Shown piece after piece: positions 49,501 through 59,997 of a stretch of 64,000 nt of DNA (positions within the stretch are counted from its first letter, which is position 1; every line of letters begins with the position of its first letter). Location: the NCBI RefSeq assembly GCF_017302985.1, contig NZ_JAFIMU010000004.1, positions 372,001-436,000 on the forward strand, given 5' to 3'. A model generated the notes under the pieces. The model made no database searches. It worked only from the letters and a program-made list of their open reading frames with translations, and was not told where the DNA came from. This DNA comes from Corallococcus macrosporus (GTDB lineage Bacteria > Myxococcota > Myxococcia > Myxococcales > Myxococcaceae). Made by a program: the position numbers and the translations under genes.

Positions 49501-52500
49501 CGCATCGCGGAGATCTACGCAAGCTCGCTGGAGAACGCGGAGATGGCGTTCCTCACCGCCACGCGCGCGCTGCGCGAGCTGCCAGAGGACCCGCGCTCGC
49601 TGGAGCTGTGCGTCGCGCTGGTGGACAAGGCGGAGGCTCCGGAGGAGCTGTGCTCGGTGCTGGCGGAGGTGGCCCCCAAGGCCAGCGACGCGGCCCGCGC
49701 GGAGCTGTACCGTGCGCTCGCCCGCATGCAGGTGGACCTGGGTGAGCCTGCGGAGGCGCTCCAGTCGTGGAAGCGCGTGCTGGAGCTCAAGCCCACGGAC
49801 AACGAGGCGCTGGACGGCACCGCGCGGCTCGTCGCCTCGCAGGGCCGTCCCACGGAGCTGCTGGAGGTGCTGCGCCGTCAGCTCGCGCTGTCGGAGGAGC
49901 CGGCGCGTCGCGCGGCGGTGCTCCACCAGATTGGCGTGCTGCAGGAGGAGCAGCTCAAGGACGCGCTGGGCGCACTGGCCACGTTCCGGCGGCTGCTGGA
50001 GCTGCAGCCGGACGACGCGGTCGCGCTCGCGCGGATGGATGCGCTCTGCCAGAAGCAGGAGCGCTGGCCGGAGCTCGCGGACGTCCTCGCGCGGCGCATC
50101 GCGCTGATGCCGCCGGAGGAGGGGCTGGAGCTGAAGTTCCGCCTCGCGACGGTGCGCGAGTCCAAGCTGCTGGACAAGGCGGGCGCGCTGTCGCTGTACG
50201 GCGAGGTGCTGTCCGTGCAGCCCAACCATCCGGGCGCGGTGGGCCGCATGGAAGCCATCGTGGCGCGCGAGCCGCAGAACCTGCTCGCGGTGGAGACGCT
50301 GCTGCGCGCCTTCCGCGCGAGCGGTGACGTCACGCGGCTGGCGCAGTTGATTGAAACCCGCGTGGGCGTGTCGCCGGACGCCGTCGAGCGCAAGCAGCTG
50401 CTCGGCGAGCTGGCCACGCTGCGCGAGACGCAGGGCGAGGGCGAGCTGGCCTTCCTCGCGCTCTACCGCGGCTTCAAGGAGGACCCGAACGACAGCGAGG
50501 TCCGCCGCCGCCTGGAGAACGCCACCGACGTCGCGGGCAGCTACGACGAACTCGTGGTGCTCTACGAGGAGGCCCTGCCGCGCATCGCCGAGGCCGCCGA
50601 CGCGGCCCAGGTGTGCCTCAAGCTGGGACAGGTGCTGGAGACGCGCCTGCGCGATCCGGACCGCGCGGTATCCTACTTCGAGCGTGCGCGCACGCTGCAC
50701 GCGTCCGTACAGCAGGCGTCGCTCGTCGCGCTGGACCGCCTCTACCTGCACCTGGAGGCGTGGCCGGAGCTGGCCGGCGTGCTGGAGGCGCTGGCCACCG
50801 GCGCGGCGACGCCGGCGGACAAGATCGGCTTCCTCTTCCGCCTGGGGCAGCTCTACCAGGAGCGGATGGACAGCCCGGACCGCGCCGCGAGCGCCTACGA
50901 GGCCATCCTCGCGCTGGAGCCGGAGCACCTCGCCTCGGCGCGCCTCCTGGAGGGCATCTACGAGGGCGCGGGCGCGTCCGAGAAGCTCTACGCCATCCTG
51001 AAGCTCCAGGCGGACAAGGTCTCCGGCAGCGAGCGGGACCGCGTCCTGGGCAAGATGGCGCAGGTGTCGGCGGAAGGCCTGTCGGACCTGGGCCGCTCCA
51101 TCGACCTGTACCGCGAGCTGCTGGCGAAGAACCCGCGCAACGAGCAGGTCTTCTCCGCGCTGGAGTCGCTGTACGAGCGCGCGGGCCGTCCTCAGGAACT
51201 GCGCGAGCTGCTCGAGGGCCGCCTGGCCATCACGCTGGATCCGCGTGAGGTGGTGCGCCTCAACGAGCGGCTGGGCCGCGTCGTGTACCGCCTGCTCAAG
51301 CAGCCGGAAGCGGCGGTGCCGTACTTCAAGGCCGCGCTGGACCGCGACGCACGCCACCGCGGCGTGCTGGACACGCTGCGCGAGCTGTACGACGAGACGG
51401 GCCAGCGCGAGGAACTGGTCGGCGTGCTGCGCCGCCTCATCCCGCTGCAGGAAAGCAGCGACGGCGTGAAGGCGCTGCGTCTGCGCATGGCGGAAGTGCT
51501 CGCGGGCATGGGCCGGCGCGAAGAGTCGCTGGACGCGGCCCGCCGCGCGCTGGAGGTGGAGCCCCACGCCGTCTCCGACCTGGAGCGCGTCTACGCGCTG
51601 TCCGTGTCGCTGCGCGCGTGGAACGACGCCGTGCGCGCCCTGGAGCTCAAGGTCCAGGTGCACCTGGCGGCCGAAGAGCGCGACCCGGCCGTGGCCGCGT
51701 ACTTCGCCGTCGCGGAGCTGTGGGAAGGGCAGGGCGGCAAGCCGGAGCTGTCCGCCGGTGCGCTGGAGAAGGTGCTGGAGCTCGACCCCGCCAACCGCAC
51801 CGCCTACGAGCGCGTGTGCACGCTGTATCGCACGCACAACGACTGGCGCGCGTACGCCACGGTGATGGACCGCTACATGCCCCACCTCGTCACCGACGAG
51901 GAGAAGATGGCGGCGCTGCGGGAGATCGCCCGGGTACAGGAAGAGCGTCTGGGCCAGAAGGACGTGGCCTTCCTGGCGCTCTGCCGCGCGCTGCAGTTGG
52001 ACGCGGCCGAGGACGCGCTGCGCGAAGAGGTGGAGCGCCTCGCGGACGAGACGGGCAGCCACGAGGAACTGGCGGCGGTCTACGAGGAGGTCGCGGACGA
52101 GCTGCCCCGTGGCCCGCTCGCGGAGCGCATCTATGCCACGCTCGCGCGCATCCACGACTCGCGGCTGGATGATCCGCAGGCCGCGGAGGCCGCGTTCCGG
52201 AAGATTCTGGAGTTCGACCCCACCAACGCCACCGCGCTGGACGGGCTGGCGGCGGTCTTCCAGCGGCGCGGCCGCGACCGCGAGTACGTCGTCGCGCTGG
52301 AGCAGAAGCTGGAGGCGGCGGGCTCCATCGAGGCGCGCAAGGGCATCCTCAAGGAGATCGCCCGCGTCTGGGACGAGACGCTGGACGACCCGACCGAAGC
52401 GGCCAGCGCCCTGTTGCGCGCGCTGGAGCTGGAGCCGGACCTGGAGACGCTCGGCGTCCTCACGAACCTCTACCGCCGCGGGAACGCGTTCCGCGACGTG

Positions 52501-55500
52501 GCCACCACGCTGCTCCGGGCCCGCGACCTCGCGGCGTCCAACGAGGAGCGCGCGCGCATCCAGGTGGAGGTGGCGACCGTCTACGAGCGCGACCTCAAGG
52601 ACGACGAGTCCGCGGTCTCCGCGTTCCGCATGGCGCTGGAGTTCGACCCCTACAACCGCGAGGCGCTGGAGTCGCTGGAGCGGCTGCACACGCGGTTGGA
52701 TCAGCCGGCGGACCTGCTCGCCATCTACGAGCGGATGCTGGAGCTGTCCCAGGACTACCGCGAGAAGGTCCGCGTCCTCTTCCGCAGCGCGACCATCTGG
52801 GAGGACACGTACCAGAACCCCGCCAACGCGGACGCGTGCGTGGAGGGCGTGCTCTCCATCGACCCGCAGAACGTGCCGGCCATTAAGTCCCTCATCCGCC
52901 TGCGCCGCGCGCAGTCCCGGTGGGAGGACCTCATCCTCGCGTACGAGCGGCAGCTCGCGCTCGCCACCAGCCCGCAGGAGCAGGCGGAGCTGTACGTGGA
53001 GATCGGCAACGTCCAGTACCAGAACCTCAAGGCCGTGGACCGCGCGGTGAACAGCTACCACGCGGCGCTCGCCACGGACCCCGAGTCCCGTCCCGCGCTG
53101 CACGCCCTGGGCAAGCTCTACGAGCGCAGCGGCAACTGGCCCTTCGCGCTGGAGATGCTGCAGAAGGAAGCGCAGGTCGTGGGCAGCGACCCGGCGGCGG
53201 TGGAGCTGTGGCACCGCCTGGGGAAGATCAACGAGGACATGCTCGCGGACATGGCGAGCGCGCGGACCGCGTACCAGCAGGCACTGGCCATCGACCCGGG
53301 CCACCTGCCCACCATCCGAGCCCTCAAGGGCATCCAGGAGCAGGAGCAGGACTGGAGCGGCTACGAGCAGACGCTGCTGCAGGAGGCGCAGCAGACGGAT
53401 GATCCGGCCGCCAAGGGCAAGGCCCTGCTGGACGTCGCGCGCTACCACGCGGAGACGCGCGAGGACCGCGAGACGGCGACGCCCTACTGGGAGGAGACGC
53501 TCAAGCACATCCCGGACAGCCTGGAGGCGGCGCGCCCGCTGGCGGACGTCTACATCGCGCGCGAGGACTGGGCGTCCGCGGAGCGGATGCTGGACATCGT
53601 CACGCGCAAGATGGCGGAGAAGGCCATGGCGGAGAAGGACGCCGCCATCGCGCAGGACCTCTGCCGCCAGCTCTACCGGCTGGGCTACGTGACGGAGAAG
53701 CTGGGCCGCCGCGACAAGGCCCTGTCCTCGTACGAGAAGGCCTACGGCCTGGACGCCACGTACCTGCCCGCGCTCGAGGGCTACGGCAACCTGCTGGTGC
53801 AGGCGAAGCGGTACGAGGACGCGCTCAAGGTCTTCCAGACCATCCTCATCCACCACCGCGAGGAGCTGACGGACCTGGAGGTCGTGGAGGTCTACTGGCA
53901 GTTGGGTGACGTGCACGCCGCCCTCGGCCAGACGGACCGCGCGCAGAACCACTTCGAGAAGGCGCTCGCCATCGACCCGCAGCACGAGCAGACGCTGCGC
54001 GCGCTGATCACGCTGATGGACAAGGCGGGCAACTACGACAAGTCCGCGGAGCTGCGCCAGGAGCTCGTCAACAGCCTGGAGGGCGAGGCCAAGGTCAAGG
54101 TCTACCTGGAGCTGGGCCGCATCGCGCGCGACGAACTGCACGACCCGTACATGGCCATCGACGCGTTCACCGGCGCCCTCAAGGCGCAGCCGGACGCGCC
54201 GGAGGTGATGGACGCGCTCTACCGCCTGCTGCGTGAGACGCGTCAGGGCCAGAAGGCCGCGGACGTGCTGGGCCGCATGCTGGCGCTGCCCGCGCTCGCC
54301 CTGGAGCCGCACAAGGCCAAGCGCGTGTGGTTCGCGCTCGGAGAGATCCGCCGCGACGAGCTGAAGGACGTGGAGGGCGCGGCACAGGCCTTCAACGCCG
54401 CGCTCGACCTGGACCACCGCTTCGTGGAGGCCTTCAGCGCGCTGGAGGCGATGCTCGGTGGCGCGCGCCAGTGGAAGACGCTGGAGGAGAACTACACGCG
54501 CATGCTCGCGCGTCTGCCCAAGACGCCGGACACGCACCCGGCGCGCATGACGCTGTGGCGCGCGCTGGGCGACCTGTACCTCCAGGTGCTCAAGCACCCG
54601 GAGGGCGCAGTGGCCGCCTACGGCGTCGCGGCGAAGGGCCTGCCGGACGACGCGTCCATCCAGGAGACGTTCGCGGAAGTCGCCGGCCAGATGCCGGGCC
54701 GCGAGGAAGAGGCCATCGTGGCGCTGCGCCGCGCGCTGCCGAACACGGAGAACCCGCGCAAGGTGGTGGGCCACCTGGTGCGGCTGTCCGCGGTGCGCAA
54801 GGACTACGACGCCGCGTGGCTCGCCGCGCAGGCGGTGTCGGGCCTCCTGGGCGAGGCGGGCGAGGACGAGCAGGAGATCCTCACCAAGCTGGGGCCCTAC
54901 GCGAAGAAGAAGGAGCTGGCGCAGCGTCCGCTGACGGACCGGCTGTGGCAGACCGCGCTCTTCCACCCGAAGGTGCGCGGACCGCTGTCGGAGCTCTTGG
55001 GCCTGCTCTTCGAGAAGGCCGGCCACCTGTACGCGGTGCCCTTCCCGCAGTACCAGCTGGTGCCCAAGCGCCACCGCATCGACGTGGCGACCGCGCAGGA
55101 GTACCACGTCAACCACTACCGCTACGTCGCGCGGCTCTTCGGCATGGAGGCGGTGGAGCTGTACTCGCCCTTCCTCGTGGCCACGCGCGAGCGGCTGGCG
55201 AAGCGCTCCAACGAGCCGGCCCCCGAGCCGCTCGTGAACGTGGACCTGCTCCAGACGCATCCCGCGTGCGTGCGTGTGGGCGGCAAGTACTTCGCGGAGC
55301 AGGGCCAGAAGGAGGTGTACTACCTCCTGGGCCGGACGCTGGCCCTCGCCCGCGCGGAGCTGGCGTTCAGCCAGCGCGTGGCGCCCGAGCGGCTGGAGGC
55401 CGTGGTGCAGGCGGCGCTCAGCCTGGTGGTGGGCAACGTGCGCTACACGGTGGATCCGCGGCTGGTGGACGTGGAGCGGCAGCTGCTCCAGAAGAGCCTG

Positions 55501-55797
55501 AGCGAGCCGGACCGGGCCGCCCTGGCGAAGGTCGCGAGGGCCTACCTGCCCACGGCGACGCCGCAGGATGTGCGCACGTGGCTGGAGGGCGCGGAGCTCA
55601 CCGCGTCGCGCGCGGGCCTCTTCGCCGCGGGCGAGCTGGAGCCCGTGCGTCGCATGGTGCAGGGCGAGACGGGATCCGCGTTCCGCGTCGCCCCGCGCAC
55701 CAAGCTGCGGGAGTTGCTGGTGTTCGCGACCTCCGAGGACCTGCACGAGCTGCGTGTGGCCGTTGGCACACACGTGGAAGTCCAGGTGCGAAAGTAG
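43522..55797 (+). CDS. gltI: giant TPR gliding motility protein GltI (AgmK)
   Basis: About 4,091 aa from the ATG at 43522; I recall the M. xanthus protein as about 3,800. No signal peptide, so likely cytoplasmic. Almost the whole length is a TPR superhelix in which a unit recurs every ~70-72 residues: a G-x-LY...L.D...A..AY start, a (E/D)P...A..AL..LY middle and an EEL..VL end. Compare [36 protein letters not shown] and [18 protein letters not shown] at even spacing. About 55 units fit the length. The last ~350 residues are different, with [20 protein letters not shown] and [19 protein letters not shown], and may be a separate domain. It is probably a scaffold for the motility complex. Confidence 0.95.
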   Translation: MEQPSAPARPTLRVTDDRSFVETEAALEKTGRVEELIRLYEGRSRDVPTEEAARLLCRAAELAHERQRNVSRAEDLLKRALLVAKDPMPALRGLKRLHEIRQDSSSLVDVLERLGAATQGEESAAHYLKAADLYEQKLFRRDRAVLCLQRAARVKPDRATFRRVRQLLLSEERFQPAFEALQRERAAMGDAGMAEEYAALAERLVDDPTEHVLAQQVLDVARELDPQNARADKAARAMQRFEQVWRDKVRMLRGMSLEERDRKSAARLSLLVAKLFAWYDPGSAAKVKEALDRCFLLWPGMPEALTLIERMAGRAGDYGPAITQLEAMAGEARDRTAQVDLWLRVGTLKLGRMNDAAGALAAFEKAVAADASRADAASLAAELMLGQERYADAVATLERYLGTVKDRAQQASLRLRLADLCMQQLKDADAARAHLEAALKLEPTNALAAFQLSRLLAEDEKLDEVLPLLELAMLAPRPRAERVAFCEALALMFEEQENARGAFEVLARALELEPGRPLLLNTVVEHAEKANAQPALAHALLRAAQGATPPAVAVALWRHLAQLLQGPLADPVRAEAAWREVLSRVPGDSVASEAVKSLQAAAALADDPKTRLETDIARREASGASPVELEPFVRQWVQLAPEDTQAVQRLQALCVALSKFDEAATLAGKLAQLSESQLERNEWTARQAKLYAERLNRQEDAADLFLALLAENVSTGVVVGGLERLAAGGVRTAALTEALANHYGRTGDHQRQVAALQQQLDSTTDAATRKRLLTVLASIHEKQLADSRAAFDTRLRMVREEPKDEAGRAETARLARDLSAHAELGRVLRTLATESEDPILAVQLLSEASVLAEEGGMAAEAITALEAALSRSPESPQVLQRLVRLYGRAGRSADAETLLRKRIHATRGPERLELLLRLVDLNVELGRPQQAAEALQAAITHGGEEGRHLPRLAELYEKAGMQRELGDTLARMIGLAETAGDADHVSRLKLRRAQLLQGSQDGSAEAVQSYADLLRQRPSDPDALSALEAMLASGPSREAAARALIPAYERTKEHRKLVATLDVLAEVARDDTGRVQALRHAAQVHLAHLRQPELAFASLARAMRLAPADGGLRAAARQAAEDADSLDSFAEILSELTEEGDVGPARGALLRELAEVQEKKLDDRPGAVKALRALLELEPGNIDSLRALQRLHRAGEEWAALAEVLEKLAAAIQEPADQLVCLREAALLHEAKLTDKESAASAWRAIAERDPAQREAATALDRLYTDLNRPKDLAWTLALRRNQEGQSPQGREVSFRLAELLRTVLDDANAALGLYKRILTEDPGHPGARAALEAWVKAAVPTSGAALEVLDKVLAQVGDHARRVALRETRMESALTVEKIILAGEIRRIYERDMQQPSLAFMAAVKAFANDLDREGVRPDLERLARETGSHEVLAEIYESAAVDLTAGDPAMLDLLRRAAELREGLDQPEEATRLWKNLLADAPQDRQALEALSRLYEKGQNAKSLSEVYARQAQLSTDPEARLGLLLKAGEAYASAGEDAKAIEVLRSALAIRKVPEGLLALDKLYAKTRHFVEQADVLDQLAELAPDEPGRRAYLLRRAQLLEKEVGPTEALPVYRRLLELSPGDGQVVAGLERLLAHDGPRLEAARLLEPVYRGLNDTRKLVDVLEVLLPGVPPEQRLERLQEIAVLREGLGQTSLAFVARLRAFNELPAEAGVRDELERLAADSGSFEEVAAAYEDQLERDPAEPLAGDLWRRLAAIYDNRLKRYDLAVRALEQVSRRDPMNKPVLEAIARVHRRTGAHRELALVMRRQVAAETNASSQINLLFELAHLAEETLADKSLAAQAYREVLDRRPENANALKLLGRVLADMERWAELAQHVEREIQMADARDAQEEASDLRVRLGRLKVSRLDDPRGALELYKLVLARRAGHPGAVGALEELARSESPLRGAAASALEPIFASVGNHLKQVEMLESRASAEAVPQERAALLRRIAEIYASSLENAEMAFLTATRALRELPEDPRSLELCVALVDKAEAPEELCSVLAEVAPKASDAARAELYRALARMQVDLGEPAEALQSWKRVLELKPTDNEALDGTARLVASQGRPTELLEVLRRQLALSEEPARRAAVLHQIGVLQEEQLKDALGALATFRRLLELQPDDAVALARMDALCQKQERWPELADVLARRIALMPPEEGLELKFRLATVRESKLLDKAGALSLYGEVLSVQPNHPGAVGRMEAIVAREPQNLLAVETLLRAFRASGDVTRLAQLIETRVGVSPDAVERKQLLGELATLRETQGEGELAFLALYRGFKEDPNDSEVRRRLENATDVAGSYDELVVLYEEALPRIAEAADAAQVCLKLGQVLETRLRDPDRAVSYFERARTLHASVQQASLVALDRLYLHLEAWPELAGVLEALATGAATPADKIGFLFRLGQLYQERMDSPDRAASAYEAILALEPEHLASARLLEGIYEGAGASEKLYAILKLQADKVSGSERDRVLGKMAQVSAEGLSDLGRSIDLYRELLAKNPRNEQVFSALESLYERAGRPQELRELLEGRLAITLDPREVVRLNERLGRVVYRLLKQPEAAVPYFKAALDRDARHRGVLDTLRELYDETGQREELVGVLRRLIPLQESSDGVKALRLRMAEVLAGMGRREESLDAARRALEVEPHAVSDLERVYALSVSLRAWNDAVRALELKVQVHLAAEERDPAVAAYFAVAELWEGQGGKPELSAGALEKVLELDPANRTAYERVCTLYRTHNDWRAYATVMDRYMPHLVTDEEKMAALREIARVQEERLGQKDVAFLALCRALQLDAAEDALREEVERLADETGSHEELAAVYEEVADELPRGPLAERIYATLARIHDSRLDDPQAAEAAFRKILEFDPTNATALDGLAAVFQRRGRDREYVVALEQKLEAAGSIEARKGILKEIARVWDETLDDPTEAASALLRALELEPDLETLGVLTNLYRRGNAFRDVATTLLRARDLAASNEERARIQVEVATVYERDLKDDESAVSAFRMALEFDPYNREALESLERLHTRLDQPADLLAIYERMLELSQDYREKVRVLFRSATIWEDTYQNPANADACVEGVLSIDPQNVPAIKSLIRLRRAQSRWEDLILAYERQLALATSPQEQAELYVEIGNVQYQNLKAVDRAVNSYHAALATDPESRPALHALGKLYERSGNWPFALEMLQKEAQVVGSDPAAVELWHRLGKINEDMLADMASARTAYQQALAIDPGHLPTIRALKGIQEQEQDWSGYEQTLLQEAQQTDDPAAKGKALLDVARYHAETREDRETATPYWEETLKHIPDSLEAARPLADVYIAREDWASAERMLDIVTRKMAEKAMAEKDAAIAQDLCRQLYRLGYVTEKLGRRDKALSSYEKAYGLDATYLPALEGYGNLLVQAKRYEDALKVFQTILIHHREELTDLEVVEVYWQLGDVHAALGQTDRAQNHFEKALAIDPQHEQTLRALITLMDKAGNYDKSAELRQELVNSLEGEAKVKVYLELGRIARDELHDPYMAIDAFTGALKAQPDAPEVMDALYRLLRETRQGQKAADVLGRMLALPALALEPHKAKRVWFALGEIRRDELKDVEGAAQAFNAALDLDHRFVEAFSALEAMLGGARQWKTLEENYTRMLARLPKTPDTHPARMTLWRALGDLYLQVLKHPEGAVAAYGVAAKGLPDDASIQETFAEVAGQMPGREEEAIVALRRALPNTENPRKVVGHLVRLSAVRKDYDAAWLAAQAVSGLLGEAGEDEQEILTKLGPYAKKKELAQRPLTDRLWQTALFHPKVRGPLSELLGLLFEKAGHLYAVPFPQYQLVPKRHRIDVATAQEYHVNHYRYVARLFGMEAVELYSPFLVATRERLAKRSNEPAPEPLVNVDLLQTHPACVRVGGKYFAEQGQKEVYYLLGRTLALARAELAFSQRVAPERLEAVVQAALSLVVGNVRYTVDPRLVDVERQLLQKSLSEPDRAALAKVARAYLPTATPQDVRTWLEGAELTASRAGLFAAGELEPVRRMVQGETGSAFRVAPRTKLRELLVFATSEDLHELRVAVGTHVEVQVRK

Positions 55798-55933
55798 GGC
55801 CCTCAGACCTCAGCGAGGGTTCACGCGTTGAAAGCAGGCGGGCGTTCAAGGCAGGTGTCCTTGATCTCCGCCGGTGGGCACTTCTACGATTCCGACGGGA
55901 TTTCGCCCGTCATTTTCGAGGCTTACGGGAACG

Positions 55934-58063
55934 ATGCGTTTCGTCTGCGACAGCTGCCGCGCGCAGTACATGATCAGCGACGACAAGGTTGGCCCGAAAG
56001 GGGTCAAGCTGCGTTGCAAGAAGTGCGGTCACACCATCCTGGTGAGGCCCGCCGGTGCATCGGCGGCGAAGGAGGGCGGGGCGGAGGCCACCGCGGCCAC
56101 GGAGGCCAAGAGCAGCGCGGATGCGAACGCGCCACGCATCGTGGAGTCGTCCGGCACGGGACTTCCCGCCACGCTGGGCACGCCGCCGGAAGGCGGCCTC
56201 TTCACGGACGTGGAAGAGGATGAGATTGGCGCGGTCTTCGACCAGGTCCTGAGCACGGGCTCGCAGAAGCTCAAGGCCGCGGAGGCGGAAGCGGAGGCCA
56301 AGGCCGCGAAGGCGGAGGCCGTGCGCAAGCTCGCCGAGGCCGAGGCCGCCGAGCCGACCGCGGAGGAGAAGGCCGCCGCCGCGTCGCACGAGTGGTACGT
56401 CGCCATCGACGAGAAGCAGGTCGGCCCCTGGACGGTGGAGAAGGTGAAGGACGCCTGGGACCGCGGCGAGGTGGGCCCGGACAACCTCTGCTGGCGCTCG
56501 GGCTTCAGCGACTGGATTCCCCTGTCGGAGACGGCGGAGCTGGCGTCGGTGCTGGCGCCGCGCCCGGCCAAGCCGGTCATCGTCGCGCCCGCGCCGGTGT
56601 CCACGTCGTCGCCCACGATTCCCGCCGGTCCGGTGGAGTCCGCCTTCAGCGCGGGCGCCTCCCGTCCGGGCGTGGGTGGGGGTTCGACCGCGCCGGATGA
56701 GCCGGTGGGCTGGAAGCCCTCCGCCGCGAGCGTGCTGGCCTCGCTGGTGAAGGAGGAGAACGACGCCCTCAGCAAGCCGCCGCCGCGTCCGGCGCCGTCG
56801 CTGGATCGCGAGCCTTTGTCGCAGTCGCGCCTCCTGGACGTGCCGGTGCCGCCGCCGGAGCCGGTGTCCTCGCCGGCGATGCCGGGGGCCATGATGGCTC
56901 CCGCGCCGGGAATGGCCGCGCCCCAGGCCTACGCGCCGCAGCCGCAGCCGGGCTATGCGCCGCAGCCGCCGGTGCCGCAGTACGCGCCGCAGCAGCCGGT
57001 GGCGTACCCGCCGCAGCAGGCGCAGATGCCCTATGGGCAGCAGCCGCAGGGCTATCCGCCTCCGGGGTATCCGGCGGCCTATCCGCCGCCCGCGGCGGCA
57101 CCCACGGGCGGCAAGGGCCGCACGGGGATGATGGTCGCGGTGACGGCGGGCGTGCTCGTGATGGCGGGCGCGGCGGTCGTCTTCGTCGCGCGCGGCAACT
57201 CGTCCGAGCGTCCCGTGGAGGCACCGGTCCAGGTCGCTGCCGCGCCGACGCCCAAGACCGAGCTGCCGCCCATGCCGCCGCCTCCCGCGGCGGTGCAGAC
57301 GCCTCCCGCGGCGGTCCAGCCCGCTGCGGCGCCGACCGCGCCTGCCACGACGCCCGCTGCGGGCACCGCTGCCGCCGGAACGCCCCCCGCCGCTGGCACC
57401 CAGCCCGCGGCCGGTGGAACGCCTCCGCCGGCCGTGGCGACGGCTCCGGCCGCCACGCCCACGCCGCCTCCGCCCGCGGCTGAGGTGAAGCCCGCCAGCA
57501 CGACGCCCAACATGGGGACAGCGGTGGCGCGGGTGGACTCGCGCAACCATCGCAAGACGGGCTCCAGCGGGAGCCGTGGCTCGCAGCGCGATGAGGACGA
57601 GGGTGACGCCATCACGGTGTCGAAGCCCTCCTCCACGTCTTCGTCCTCCGCGTCGAACTCTGGCGGCGGGGATGATGACTTCGACGAGCTGTTCGGCACG
57701 AAGAAGCCGACGGCCACGAAGCCCGCGACCAAGACGACCGCGACGGCGTACATCCCGCCCGAGCCGGGTGGCGGCACGCCGGAGCGCCTGCAGCAGTCGG
57801 ACATCATGCAGGTGGTGCTGAACAACAAGCCCGCCATCGTGAAGTGCGTGAACGAGCAGAAGCAGAAGGACCCGTCGCTCAGCGGCAAGCTGGTGATGCG
57901 CTGGACGGTGCAGCCGAGCGGCAAGACGACCTCGGTGTCGTGCCGCACGGATGAGTTCCGCTCGAGCTACATGGCCACGTGCATCACCGGGCTCATCAAG
58001 AGCTGGTCGTTCCCGAAGCACCAGAAGCAGGGCGACCCCATCGACTTCCCCTTCACGTTCTGA
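55934..58063 (+). CDS. gltJ: inner-membrane gliding motility protein GltJ (AgmX)
   Basis: 709 aa; the ATG at 55934 has GGGA 6 nt upstream, and the frame is open from 55874. Domains: an MJ0042-type zinc ribbon (RFVCDSCRAQYMI ... LRCKKCGHTI, residues 2-36); an Ala/Glu coiled coil; a GYF_2 domain (EWYVAIDEKQVGPWTVEKVK ... LCWRSGFSDWIPL, about 150-210); a long Pro/Gln-rich region (PQPQPGYAPQPPVPQYAPQQ); one transmembrane helix (MMVAVTAGVLVMAGAAVVFV, about 400-420); a Pro/Ala periplasmic stretch; and the C-terminal AgmX/PglI-type domain with paired Cys (IVKCVNEQ ... MATCITGLIKSWSF). In M. xanthus, to my knowledge, the zinc ribbon and GYF bind cytoplasmic regulators including MglA-linked factors. 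Confidence 0.94.
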   Translation: MRFVCDSCRAQYMISDDKVGPKGVKLRCKKCGHTILVRPAGASAAKEGGAEATAATEAKSSADANAPRIVESSGTGLPATLGTPPEGGLFTDVEEDEIGAVFDQVLSTGSQKLKAAEAEAEAKAAKAEAVRKLAEAEAAEPTAEEKAAAASHEWYVAIDEKQVGPWTVEKVKDAWDRGEVGPDNLCWRSGFSDWIPLSETAELASVLAPRPAKPVIVAPAPVSTSSPTIPAGPVESAFSAGASRPGVGGGSTAPDEPVGWKPSAASVLASLVKEENDALSKPPPRPAPSLDREPLSQSRLLDVPVPPPEPVSSPAMPGAMMAPAPGMAAPQAYAPQPQPGYAPQPPVPQYAPQQPVAYPPQQAQMPYGQQPQGYPPPGYPAAYPPPAAAPTGGKGRTGMMVAVTAGVLVMAGAAVVFVARGNSSERPVEAPVQVAAAPTPKTELPPMPPPPAAVQTPPAAVQPAAAPTAPATTPAAGTAAAGTPPAAGTQPAAGGTPPPAVATAPAATPTPPPPAAEVKPASTTPNMGTAVARVDSRNHRKTGSSGSRGSQRDEDEGDAITVSKPSSTSSSSASNSGGGDDDFDELFGTKKPTATKPATKTTATAYIPPEPGGGTPERLQQSDIMQVVLNNKPAIVKCVNEQKQKDPSLSGKLVMRWTVQPSGKTTSVSCRTDEFRSSYMATCITGLIKSWSFPKHQKQGDPIDFPFTF

Positions 58064-58070
58064 CGTCCAG

Positions 58071-58108
58071 CACCGACATCGCCGTCATATGTGACGGCGA
58101 TGTCGGTG
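58071..58108 (+). terminator. 17-bp perfect inverted repeat after gltJ
   Basis: CACCGACATCGCCGTCA and its exact reverse complement flank a 4-nt loop, starting 8 nt past the gltJ stop. No T-run follows. Position suggests transcript end or protection for the glt operon. The near-palindrome could instead be a protein-binding site. Confidence 0.55.
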
Positions 58109-58188
58109 TGACGTGCGCCGGGATTGTGCGCTTTCGTGAACGGTGAATTTCCCCGTGTGGGAGTCGTAGGAAGGTCGGTCGACACTCG

Positions 58189-58217
58189 TTGACACGTCTG
58201 GAGTGAGAGGACTAAAG
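58189..58217 (+). promoter_or_regulatory. promoter of the Cys-rich lipoprotein gene
   Basis: -35 TTGACA (58189-58194, perfect consensus), 17-bp spacer, -10 CTAAAG (58212-58217). It is about 83 bp upstream of the ATG at 58300 and followed by a leader hairpin. Confidence 0.6.
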
Positions 58218-58233
58218 CCCGCTCGACTTCAAA

Positions 58234-58269
58234 CCCGGTGTCTGGAGTCAGGTGGCCGGAGACACCGGG
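58234..58269 (+). promoter_or_regulatory. 5'-leader hairpin of the Cys-rich lipoprotein gene
   Basis: CCCGGTGTCT (58234-58243) pairs perfectly with AGACACCGGG (58260-58269) around a 16-nt loop. It lies between the promoter and the AGGAGG ribosome-binding site at 58285. It may stabilise the message; there is no T-run, so it is not a simple terminator. Confidence 0.5.
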
Positions 58270-58299
58270 CGACGTAACCAATCCAGGAGGAAGTTCCGA

Positions 58300-59184
58300 A
58301 TGCAGCTGCGCAAGATGATGGTGATGCTCGCCGCTTTGAGCTCGATGAGCCTGGCGCTGACCGCCTGTGGCGATGACGCGACGACGGCCGAGACGTGTAC
58401 CTCGGACACCGACTGCTCCTCCGGTTTCTGCAACACGGCCGCGGGCGTGTGCATGGACACCTGCGAGAGCGGCTCTGACTGCCCCGACACGGAGAAGAAC
58501 TGCGCCCCGCTGGCCGGTTCGGCGAACACGGCGAAGGTCTGCCAGTGCCAGACCAACCAGCTGTGCAACGAGGACGACTCCACCAGCCTGGTCTGCGGCA
58601 CCGTGTCCAAGCGCTGCGAGGAGCCCGGCTCCACCCCCGCGGGCTGCACCAAGGACGCTGACTGCGCCGCTGGCAACACCTGCAACACGACCACGGGCCA
58701 GTGCAGCCCGGCGGCGACGACCTGCACGGGTGAGGGCAAGGCCACCTGCGCGTACGGCTCGGCCTGCTACAGCGGGACCTGCTCGGCGCCCCCGGCCCCG
58801 ACCTGCGAGAACTACCAGAACTTCAGCAACAAGGCCGCGCTGGGCACCACGGGCCCGATCATCTTCAAGGTCGCGACCGGCACCGCCACCACGGACACGG
58901 CCTTCTGCGGCAACACCTCGACCAAGCGCGTGAAGATCACTGTCTCCGCGTACTCCGACACGGCCTGGCCCGCGACGTCCGCCGGCCTGAACGGGTTCCT
59001 CTACGTCCTGGTGAACGGGAGCACGCAGTCGCCGTCGATCAGCTCTTCCGCTGGCAACTACACGGTCTCGGGGAACCGCGCGGACATCGTCGTCAACATC
59101 TGCGTGCTGCCTTCGTCCAACACGACCTCGCTGGGCTACTACTTCACGGGTGGCAACTTCGCCTGCCACCAGGCCAACTACTAA
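58300..59184 (+). CDS. Cys-rich lipoprotein with EGF/Dickkopf-like repeats
   Basis: 294 aa from the ATG at 58300, which has AGGAGG 9 nt upstream. The signal MQLRKMMVMLAALSSMSLALTAC ends in a lipobox Cys. The first ~140 mature residues have many Cys in C-x5-C-x5-C patterns (CTSDTDCSSGFCNTAAGVC; CTKDADCAAGNTCNTTTGQC), typical of disulfide-rich repeats in myxobacterial surface proteins. A C-terminal domain from CENYQNFSNKAAL to the end is beta-rich. That domain is shared with the lipoprotein at 61103-61753 (text (E/D)N(Y/F)xNFSN, TGP(I/V)I(F/Y), D-T-x-FC, then CVLP/CLPD and GGxFxC or GGSEVC). The exact role is unknown. Confidence 0.9.
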   Translation: MQLRKMMVMLAALSSMSLALTACGDDATTAETCTSDTDCSSGFCNTAAGVCMDTCESGSDCPDTEKNCAPLAGSANTAKVCQCQTNQLCNEDDSTSLVCGTVSKRCEEPGSTPAGCTKDADCAAGNTCNTTTGQCSPAATTCTGEGKATCAYGSACYSGTCSAPPAPTCENYQNFSNKAALGTTGPIIFKVATGTATTDTAFCGNTSTKRVKITVSAYSDTAWPATSAGLNGFLYVLVNGSTQSPSISSSAGNYTVSGNRADIVVNICVLPSSNTTSLGYYFTGGNFACHQANY

Positions 59185-59240
59185 GGCCTGGATGACGGGT
59201 CCCTGACGTATCCAGAGGACTCGGTCCACCCATGTCATTG

Positions 59241-59283
59241 GAGCCCCGCCCAGGAATCACGGGGCGGGGCTCTTCGTTTCTTT
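59241..59283 (+). terminator. intrinsic terminator after the Cys-rich lipoprotein gene
   Basis: GAGCCCCGCCC (59241-59251) and GGGCGGGGCTC (59262-59272) form a perfect 11-bp stem followed by TTCGTTTCTTT. Confidence 0.85.
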
Positions 59284-59412
59284 CACCGCCAAGGAACCTG
59301 GGGCTTCGGTGAGGCCTCCAGGGGGCGGGAATGTCCCATGAATTTCAGTCAGTCCTTCTTCGTCTTGTCAGGTGCGCGCACGGGCGTTCCGGCGACTTCA
59401 AAAGGAGACTCC

Positions 59413-59895
59413 ATGCAGTCCACGAAGCTGATGCGGATGTTCACCCTGGGCCTGGTTCTCGCTTCTCCTGTTGCCTTCGCGGCAGACACCACGACCCAGC
59501 TGGCCTGTCCGGAAGGCACCAAGCAGGCCGGCTCCAAGGCGGATGGCCTTTTCTGCCGTAAGCCGGAACTGGCCGGAGGAAACCTTGTCGCGCACGGCCC
59601 CTACCGTTCGTTCCACGCGAATGGAAAGAAGGCGGCTGTGGGCCAGTACCTGAACGGTCACAAGACCGGAACCTGGGTCTTCTTCGACGAGGCTGGCAAC
59701 CAGTACGACCAGATTGAGTTCCGTGAGAGCAACTACCACGGCACCCGGACGCTCTCCTTCGCGAGCGGCAAGCCCCACTTCGTCGAGCACTACCAGAACG
59801 GCTTGAAGGACGGTGTGTTTCAGGAACTGAGCGAGGACGGCAAGGTCGTCCGCGAGAGCCGCTTCGAGAAGGGCAAGGAAGTCGCCGCCAAGTAG
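59413..59895 (+). CDS. secreted MORN-repeat (YwqK-like) protein
   Basis: 160 aa from the ATG at 59413, which has AAAGGAG about 6 nt upstream. Signal peptide MQSTKLMRMFTLGLVLASPVAFA. The mature part has three to four MORN_2-type repeats: G-x-Y-x-x-F-x-x-N-G-K (GPYRSFHANGKKAAVGQYLN), GTWVFFDEAGNQYDQIEF and GVFQELSEDGKVVRESRF. Such repeats form beta-hairpin stacks; in other bacteria this family includes YwqK-type antitoxins, but here the protein is exported and no toxin is adjacent. Probably periplasmic; function unknown. Confidence 0.88.
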   Translation: MQSTKLMRMFTLGLVLASPVAFAADTTTQLACPEGTKQAGSKADGLFCRKPELAGGNLVAHGPYRSFHANGKKAAVGQYLNGHKTGTWVFFDEAGNQYDQIEFRESNYHGTRTLSFASGKPHFVEHYQNGLKDGVFQELSEDGKVVRESRFEKGKEVAAK

Positions 59896-59915
59896 GCAGG
59901 CGGACGTGGTCAGGA

Positions 59916-59952
59916 GGGCCCCAGCCTGCTTCCCAGGCCGGGGCCCTTCGTA
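59916..59952 (+). terminator. intrinsic terminator after the MORN-repeat gene
   Basis: GGGCCCC-A-GCCTG and CAGGC-C-GGGGCCC form a stem with one internal mismatch (59916-59946), followed by TTCGTATT. Confidence 0.75.
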
Positions 59953-59997
59953 TTGCGGGGCTTTCCCTTGGGGCTCCAGCCGGATAGGAACAACGCT

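Noticed and set aside
45268-55773. 3,501-codon open frame antisense to gltI
   Set aside because: It mirrors the codon structure of gltI in high-GC DNA, is very rich in Arg, His, Leu and Gln, and has no recognisable domain. This is a third-position GC artefact.
55910-58021. 703-codon antisense frame opposite gltJ
   Set aside because: Extreme Arg/Gly content and no domain; complement of a Pro/Ala-rich gene.
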